Part shown: positions 7,701 to 10,623 of the stretch, one piece after another
Layout of the letters: every line of letters starts with the position of its first letter
How positions within the stretch are numbered: position 1 is the first letter of the stretch
DNA from: JACCYQ01 sp036675565
GTDB taxonomy: Bacteria; Bacteroidota; Bacteroidia; Chitinophagales; Chitinophagaceae
DNA: 10,623 nucleotides
Assembly (NCBI GenBank): GCA_036675565.1
Contig: JAKFER010000115.1
Location: 1-10,623 of the forward strand
Reading direction: 5' to 3'
Made by a program: the position numbers and the translations under genes
Notes under the pieces: model-generated
What the model was told of the DNA's origin: nothing
Databases searched by the model: none
What the model saw: the letters and a program-made list of their open reading frames with translations, nothing else

Positions 7701-7970
7701 CGGTTTTACGACCATGTTAAAAGGCATAAAGGCAGCATGGCTTACTTTCAGCGTATCTGATGAAACCAGCAAACTAATGGAAAACCTGCCTTCATCATCA
7801 GTTCGGGTATGTGTACCCGATAGTGTTAACGAAAGGCTTGCCAAAGAAACAGGCAGGCCATCGGCTTCACTGCGGATGGTACCTGTGATTGTGTAGGCAT
7901 TCACAGACTGACCATACAAAGCAGAAAGACAGCCCAGGTAAATGAGTAATAAAGCAAGAAATTTTTGCAT
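4773..7970 (-). CDS. SusC/RagA family TonB-linked outer-membrane transporter
   Basis: A 1065-residue TonB-dependent transporter forming the channel of the SusCD complex. Residues 1-21 are a signal peptide ending LYGQ. A carboxypeptidase-D-regulatory-like domain (about 27-105; ITGTIRSEADGLPVSLASLS, then DDEGRFSI) follows directly. VVINTGYEK (110-118) matches the SusC V-V-x-T-GYG motif before the plug. The plug (about 117-235) has the RGLSTINGPQDPLIVLDNFP and LKDAAAASIWGTRAGNGVIV signatures; W replaces the usual Y in the second. The remainder is the beta-barrel, ending in YTFGCRIQL. The length is normal. It lacks the N-terminal STN domain seen in transducing transporters that signal to FecR. 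It is the middle gene of the operon, 37 bp after the thioredoxin gene and 13 bp before susD. The substrate cannot be read from the sequence. Confidence 0.97.
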   Translation of the reverse strand: MQKFLALLLIYLGCLSALYGQSVNAYTITGTIRSEADGLPVSLASLSLTLSGTHTRTDDEGRFSISLLVSSDTLKVSHAAFMPFNMVVKPGMSTPLWINLVPDIRQLAEVVINTGYEKFAKERATGSFEHINNQQLNEQTGTTIIERLKGMSTGLLFDNKTLSSQRKLNISIRGLSTINGPQDPLIVLDNFPFEGNLDQINPNDIESVTILKDAAAASIWGTRAGNGVIVITSKQGRYNQALKVELNSNFIVQQKPDLYYLPLMTSSDYIDVEQFMFRQGFYDNTLYNSPHNAVSPAVDIFHQTRLGNLSAIDSAKLIGNLKQTDLRSEYMNEIYKQAIYRQYALNMSGGAGKMNWYLSGNLDRNTSNLAANYERLNVQLKNQFKPVDRLELTIRALYTQTKSSNGKPDFYDINVANRSLPYINLLDDEGRPLSIARYNERYTDTAGNGYLLDWKYYPMDDYRHHTSKNLQTGLLMDLGMQYRVINGVHLNLSYQYQDQMNETGILQNTDSYGARNMINLFSQINRSTGVVNYIVPKGGILNTFNSRMQGQNLRGIIQVEKKLNRHAITAIGGSEVRETKINSNNHTVHGYQQDILTNGVVDLVNPYPTYITGSLSHIGGGSSFSAHNNRFVSFFGNASYTYQNRYVLSGSFRNDGSNLFGVSTNNKWNPLWSTGLAWVISQESFYNIDKLPHLKLRLSYGYSGNADPSISALTVMNHQGITSYSRLQQANVEQISNPSLKWEKVGMFNVGVEFATPEQVISGSLEWYKKNGIDLLGPSPVDYTTVIRNTLIRNVASMKGHGIDLVFKTRNLRGKFEWNTSLLLSTNTSKTKDYYINDPLQGFVTLGNYISPIPGKPLYSLISYRWAGLDPATGSPRGIYDGALSADYRLLNAALADDLVYIGSSTPVIFGSLQNHFSYKGFTLSAMVIFKLKYYQRKSPLSYNSLINSGNGHADYAKRWQKPGDEFVTNVPSFIYPNDSRRDLFYFYSEATVYRGDHLRLQYINLSYDLLSSIKINPLFKSIQLYINAADLGLLWRANKEGLDPDFGANVPTPSRYTFGCRIQL

Positions 7971-8007
7971 AAAAAATTATTTAATTGTCAGTTGTTTTGG
8001 TTTAAGG

Positions 8008-9381
8008 CTAATAAGCATCTGAGAGAATCAGCAGATTGTTGATCCGTTGTTCTTTTTTTAATACAAGACCATAAGGTTTAAGGGCTTTATTAAGCGCTTG
8101 AAAATCATCTGTATCGGGCAGTGAAATTTGCATATCAACCGGATGATTAATATCGCTTTCATCATAAAAAAATGGTGGATTTATAATGCTGGTTGATTGC
8201 TTGTTTAAATAATCCACTAATGCTGAAAGGGGTTGACAATTCATGATTAAGTTTCCGGATGAGGCCTCCCATCGCAACACCGGTACAGATTGGTCTGATG
8301 CTTTTAGCTGGGAGTTCTTTTCCAAGCTATAAAGTATCCATGCATCTGCAACTTCATTTTTCCAGGTAGTACGATATTTGAGATTCTGATTCAAATCTTC
8401 CAGCAGGAGGCTTGCATGCTGTGTATCATTCAAAGGCTGGGGACTGATTACTTCATAACAAAAAGAATACTGGCTTAACCAATTTTCATCCCAATTGCTT
8501 TTAATAAAAGGTATGGTATCTTTTATATGTAACCTAAGCTGCCTTTCAGGATATGGAAGGATATACATCAGCGCATACATATACATATTCCAAAGGGGAA
8601 CGTTAGTCATGAAATGGCGGTTAATGCTATCCGTTATTCGCTTTCCAGCACCAGATGGTAAACCGGGAATTCGTTTGTAAAAATTACGGGTTAGCTGCAG
8701 TGATTTTGATGCGTGAGGAACATTAGCCTGGTAAGGCAATCTATTGTTGTATTCCATAAAGTCCACTTTAATCAGTGGATGAATAGGAATTCCATTTAAC
8801 CAATTGTGCAGATTTGAAGGGGTTAATGATTTACCCCCGGTTGTATATTGTATCTCTCCTAATGGTGATATCCAGATCATGTGCGGTATTAGCTCATACT
8901 GAAAAACATTATTCAGGAGGGTATCGCCGGCAAGAATATGAAAAGACATTCCATCTAATTTCCGGGAATGCAAAAAGGCGGTTATCTTTTCTTTATTTTC
9001 TTTTGTTACAGCGATGACCTGTAGCCGGTCAGCATATGCCTTCTGTATGCTATCCAATAATGGAAACTTAGCATAACATGGTGCGCACCAGGTGGCCCAG
9101 AAATCTATGAGCAGGTATTTACCCCGATAATCTGCCAGGGTGTTAGGAATCCATTTATTTCTGGCCTCTCCAAGAAGGGGGATATCCGGTACTAAATCCC
9201 CCACCATAAGACCGGACGTTGGAACTGTATGCCCCTTTGTATTGTTTGTATTTGCATACTGGGCCTGTAAAGAAATACAACAAAGACAAACTATAATGGG
9301 TAACATGGAGCGCAAACCTTTGGCTAACACCTTTTCAAAAAGGCATAGCAATGCCAGTAAGCAATATTTGATTTTTTTCAT
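8008..9381 (-). CDS. TlpA-type thioredoxin protein with STN/DUF3738-like C-terminal domain
   Basis: A 457-residue exported thiol-disulfide protein. The N-terminus has two hydrophobic stretches (7-20 and 26-39), the second ending LQAQ like a signal-peptidase site; a second ATG at codon 26 (9306) would give an ordinary signal peptide by itself. The TlpA/AhpC-TSA domain covers about 58-200: GDLVPDIPLLG, then the catalytic WATWCAPC (95-102; C99 and C102) and the cis-proline in LIPHM (P166). A central helical region (about 205-365) was not recognised. Residues 375-457 (SGNLIMNCQPLSALVDYLNK, later FQALNKALKPYGLVL and INNLLIL) follow the strand-helix-strand pattern of STN and the C-terminus of DUF3738. 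It leads the operon with susC and susD, which suggests redox maintenance or modification linked to the imported compound or to the transporter. The thioredoxin call is firm; the C-terminal call rests on pattern only. Confidence 0.92.
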   Translation of the reverse strand: MKKIKYCLLALLCLFEKVLAKGLRSMLPIIVCLCCISLQAQYANTNNTKGHTVPTSGLMVGDLVPDIPLLGEARNKWIPNTLADYRGKYLLIDFWATWCAPCYAKFPLLDSIQKAYADRLQVIAVTKENKEKITAFLHSRKLDGMSFHILAGDTLLNNVFQYELIPHMIWISPLGEIQYTTGGKSLTPSNLHNWLNGIPIHPLIKVDFMEYNNRLPYQANVPHASKSLQLTRNFYKRIPGLPSGAGKRITDSINRHFMTNVPLWNMYMYALMYILPYPERQLRLHIKDTIPFIKSNWDENWLSQYSFCYEVISPQPLNDTQHASLLLEDLNQNLKYRTTWKNEVADAWILYSLEKNSQLKASDQSVPVLRWEASSGNLIMNCQPLSALVDYLNKQSTSIINPPFFYDESDINHPVDMQISLPDTDDFQALNKALKPYGLVLKKEQRINNLLILSDAY

Positions 9382-9440
9382 TGCATTGTTTTGGAGAAGT
9401 GATTAGTTGATTGGATGGACAGTTGAAAAGTGGAGGCTGA

Positions 9441-9496
9441 GGATTAGTTTTAGGTTAAGGTTTAGGTTTTCACTAACTGTATGATTAACCTAAAAC
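9441..9496. repeat. Inverted repeat with telomere-like units upstream of the operon
   Basis: GTTTTAGGTTAA at 9447-9458 pairs perfectly with TTAACCTAAAAC at 9485-9496, a 12-bp stem with a 26-nt loop. The left arm continues as AAGGTTTAGG, so the stretch 9441-9470 is built of TTTAGG-like units on the plus strand. It lies 60-115 bp before the thioredoxin ATG, where the operon's promoter or mRNA leader would be. Confidence 0.5.
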
Positions 9497-9546
9497 CCGG
9501 GCCACCCACCCGGGCAGCCTTAAACGGGGTTTTTCGGCTTTTCTGC
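9492..9546 (-). terminator. G+C-rich hairpins between the sigma-2-like gene and the operon
   Basis: CCCGGG at 9496-9501 and 9509-9514 can pair around a 7-nt loop; read on the minus strand the stem is followed by TTTT (9495-9492), a plausible terminator about 200 bp after the stop of the 115-residue gene. Next to it AGCC (9516-9519) pairs with GGCT (9536-9539), enclosing AAAC/GTTT (9522-9525, 9529-9532). The first hairpin resembles the palindrome at 2842-2859, so it may instead be a dispersed repeat that also terminates transcription. Confidence 0.4.
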
Positions 9547-9600
9547 AAAATGTGTTTTTAGCAGGTGAATTTGTGAGTTGAAATAATACACTAAATAATA

Positions 9601-9630
9601 ATTAAGAATTAAGAATTTGAAAATTTGAAA
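9601..9630. repeat. Short tandem direct repeats
   Basis: Two perfect copies of ATTAAGA (9601-9614) are followed directly by two perfect copies of ATTTGAAA (9615-9630). The stretch is non-coding. It looks like slippage-type simple repeats in the spacer before the operon. Confidence 0.6.
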
Positions 9631-9670
9631 ATGTTCATCCCTCCTATTCAATTTTTAATAAAACGAACCA

Positions 9671-9718
9671 CTAAACCCTAAACCATCTAAACTCTAAACC
9701 TTCTAAACCCTCTAAACC
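9671..9718. repeat. Telomere-like CTAAACC repeat array
   Basis: Six units of CTAAACC (9671, 9678, 9687 as CTAAACT, 9694, 9703, 9712) are spaced by 0 or 2 bp, giving a 7/9-bp period. On the minus strand they read GGTTTAG. The last unit overlaps the stop codon of the 115-residue gene, whose end reads AAG GTT TAG. Similar TTTAGG units occur in opposite orientation at 9441-9470. Confidence 0.65.
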
Positions 9719-10059
9719 TTCCTCCCCCTCGAATACTTCGCCTCCCACCCCTCCGGTTTATCCAAATAACCTTTAATAATCATTTGCTCATAGAGCCATT
9801 GGTTACATATCACTCGCATATTGGTTGAAAGAAAATGATGCACCGCACGTTCATTTTTCATTTCCTTGCGTTTATGCCAAAGTTCCTCGAGGTTAGCTGT
9901 TGCCAGGTCTGGTGCAGCTATTTCATTTTTTATTATCAATGTTGCTAAACGTGTAAGTGATTTTAAATATCGGTAACAGTAACAAGCCAGCGCATCAAGG
10001 TTACTTGCACGCAAATCATCTGCCTGGCAGGGTGGTTTGGGTATTTGAAATGTAAGCAT
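9712..10059 (-). CDS. Small protein resembling sigma-70 region 2 alone
   Basis: A 115-residue cytoplasmic protein of uncertain role. Residues 21-92 align by eye with ECF sigma region 2: LDALACYCYRYLKSLTRLAT, then NEIAAPDLATANLEELWHKR in the position of the usual eeAeDivQevF.kLW, then HHFLSTNMRVICNQWL in the position of aFLy.svrN.clnyl. The real ECF sigma in this window has the same spacing (ATEVVILVFNVLWENR). No region 4 follows: the protein ends KPEGWEAKYSRGRKV, and its stop codon lies in the first unit of the CTAAACC array. It may be a free-standing sigma-2 domain, able to bind core polymerase or an anti-sigma factor, or a sigma factor cut short by the repeat insertion. No partner gene is adjacent. 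That it is a gene is likely; the family assignment is moderate. Confidence 0.65.
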   Translation of the reverse strand: MLTFQIPKPPCQADDLRASNLDALACYCYRYLKSLTRLATLIIKNEIAAPDLATANLEELWHKRKEMKNERAVHHFLSTNMRVICNQWLYEQMIIKGYLDKPEGWEAKYSRGRKV

Positions 10060-10309
10060 GGTCGTTAGTTTAAAAAGCGGCTATGCTTTTTTGCAAAACA
10101 GTAATAAAATATTGAGCGTAGCTGCTGCGGGAGTGTGTCTGATTATTGAAAAGTAGACGAGACGGAGCAATAGTTATATAATTGGGTGTTTGGGTTTACG
10201 GGCTACAATAATTACATAGAACATCAAATTTTTAAAATCAGACGGAGAAAAAAAAATGACAAGAAAGAGAAACCGGAATTTAAAAACTGAGCAGGAAGTA
10301 ATATGGTGA

Positions 10310-10470
10310 GGTAAAGCGTTTACTAAGACGGGGCTCATTCCTTCTTTACCGAAGCGTGAGAAAATGCCCCGGCCCGTATAAAAAAATGAGCACCCGTGCT
10401 TAATGTTTTTGCAGTATGTATTTCCTGTTAAACTCATTACGTGAGTTTCTCACGCTTACGGTAATGAGTT
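10310..10470. repeat. Dense cluster of nested inverted repeats
   Basis: Several complementary pairs interleave here: GGTAAAG 10310-10316 with CTTTACC 10344-10350; ACGGGGCTCATT 10329-10340 with AATGAGCACCCGT 10385-10397 (one-base bulge); GGGGC 10330-10334 with GCCCC 10366-10370; TTACCGAAGCGTGAGAAA 10346-10363 with its complement at 10446-10464 (one-base bulge); and AGCAC/GTGCT at 10389-10400. They cannot all form together, so alternative folds are possible. This is far more pairing than ordinary spacer shows. A structured RNA, a miniature mobile element or an element end could explain it. An 87-codon minus-strand ORF across this DNA looks fortuitous. Confidence 0.5.
10431..10470. repeat. Nested palindrome (cruciform-like)
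   Basis: AACTCATTAC at 10431-10440 is perfectly complementary to GTAATGAGTT at 10461-10470. Inside it GTGAG (10441-10445) pairs with CTCAC (10449-10453) around TTT, stacking on the outer stem with a 7-nt bulge on the right. It is the right-hand end of the inverted-repeat cluster. Confidence 0.6.
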
Positions 10471-10511
10471 AAAGAATAATTAGCTAATACGCAATATAAA
10501 GAGAAAAATTC

Positions 10512-10535
10512 AAAATGTACTTATAAGGACATTTT
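10512..10535. promoter_or_regulatory. 24-bp near-perfect palindrome before the last gene
   Basis: AAAATGT (10512-10518) and ACATTTT (10529-10535) flank CTTATAAG (10520-10527), itself a perfect palindrome; only the pair at 10519/10528 does not match. It ends 45 bp before the ATG at 10581, a position fitting a repressor operator. It is followed by a T-rich run, so a weak terminator for upstream plus-strand transcription is the alternative. Confidence 0.4.
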
Positions 10536-10580
10536 TATTTTATCCACATCCACCAGTTTACTGTATTACAATAGAGTATT

Positions 10581-10623
10581 ATGGCAGACGAATTTGATAG
10601 TGAATTAGAAGAGCTTGGAAAGA
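10581..10623 (+). CDS. Start of an unidentified gene, cut by the window edge
   Basis: An ATG at 10581 opens a frame that stays open to the last base and begins MADEFDSELEELGK. The codons and the acidic, helical start look like a real protein, but 14 residues do not allow identification. No clear Shine-Dalgarno site is present, which is normal here. The palindrome at 10512-10535 lies just upstream. Confidence 0.5.
   Translation, partial: MADEFDSELEELGK

Noticed and set aside
9441..9720. CRISPR array
   Set aside because: The repeated units are only 7-9 bp with no spacers of regular length, and no cas genes are present.
10174..10437. 87-codon minus-strand ORF
   Set aside because: It lies across the inverted-repeat cluster, its composition is dictated by the repeats and A+T runs, and no domain or start signal is visible.

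Overview
The window looks like an accessory stretch of a Bacteroidota chromosome, most likely of the Chitinophagaceae or a close relative. The support is a SusC/SusD pair, a FecI-like sigma factor with a FecR/DUF4974 anti-sigma factor, a DUF6520-like secreted small protein, and A-rich leaders without Shine-Dalgarno sites. The family level is inference; the phylum is well supported.

Layout. 1-489 holds no convincing gene: A+T-rich DNA, a possible gene tail at 3-68, and a G+C-richer island near 170-285. On the minus strand, an ECF sigma factor (2346-1786) is followed 51 bp later by its FecR-type anti-sigma factor (1734-490). 2347-2997 has no convincing protein gene, but holds a strong plus-strand terminator hairpin (2740-2777) preceded by other hairpins, so a small RNA is possible; an 82-codon minus-strand ORF competes for the same DNA. 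An 18-bp perfect palindrome lies at 2842-2859. A small secreted protein (2998-3354, plus) converges on susD, and the two share a bidirectional terminator.

The core is a minus-strand operon of three genes: a TlpA-type thioredoxin protein (9381-8008), a SusC/RagA TonB-dependent transporter (7970-4773) and a SusD/RagB surface lipoprotein (4759-3404), with gaps of 37 and 13 bp. SusC and SusD would import an oligomeric or peptide-like nutrient across the outer membrane. The thioredoxin protein would act in the periplasm and ends in a domain resembling STN/DUF3738, whereas SusC lacks the N-terminal STN domain that usually signals to FecR. How the nearby sigma/anti-sigma pair relates to the transporter is therefore open.

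Upstream of the operon (9382-9711) is a repeat-rich spacer: an inverted repeat, a CCCGGG hairpin related to the palindrome at 2842, short AT direct repeats, and six telomere-like CTAAACC units that run into the stop codon of the next gene. That gene (10059-9712, minus) encodes a 115-residue protein that looks like sigma-70 region 2 alone. 10060-10580 has no gene but holds a dense set of nested inverted repeats (10310-10470) and a near-palindrome (10512-10535) just before a gene that starts at 10581 and runs off the window.
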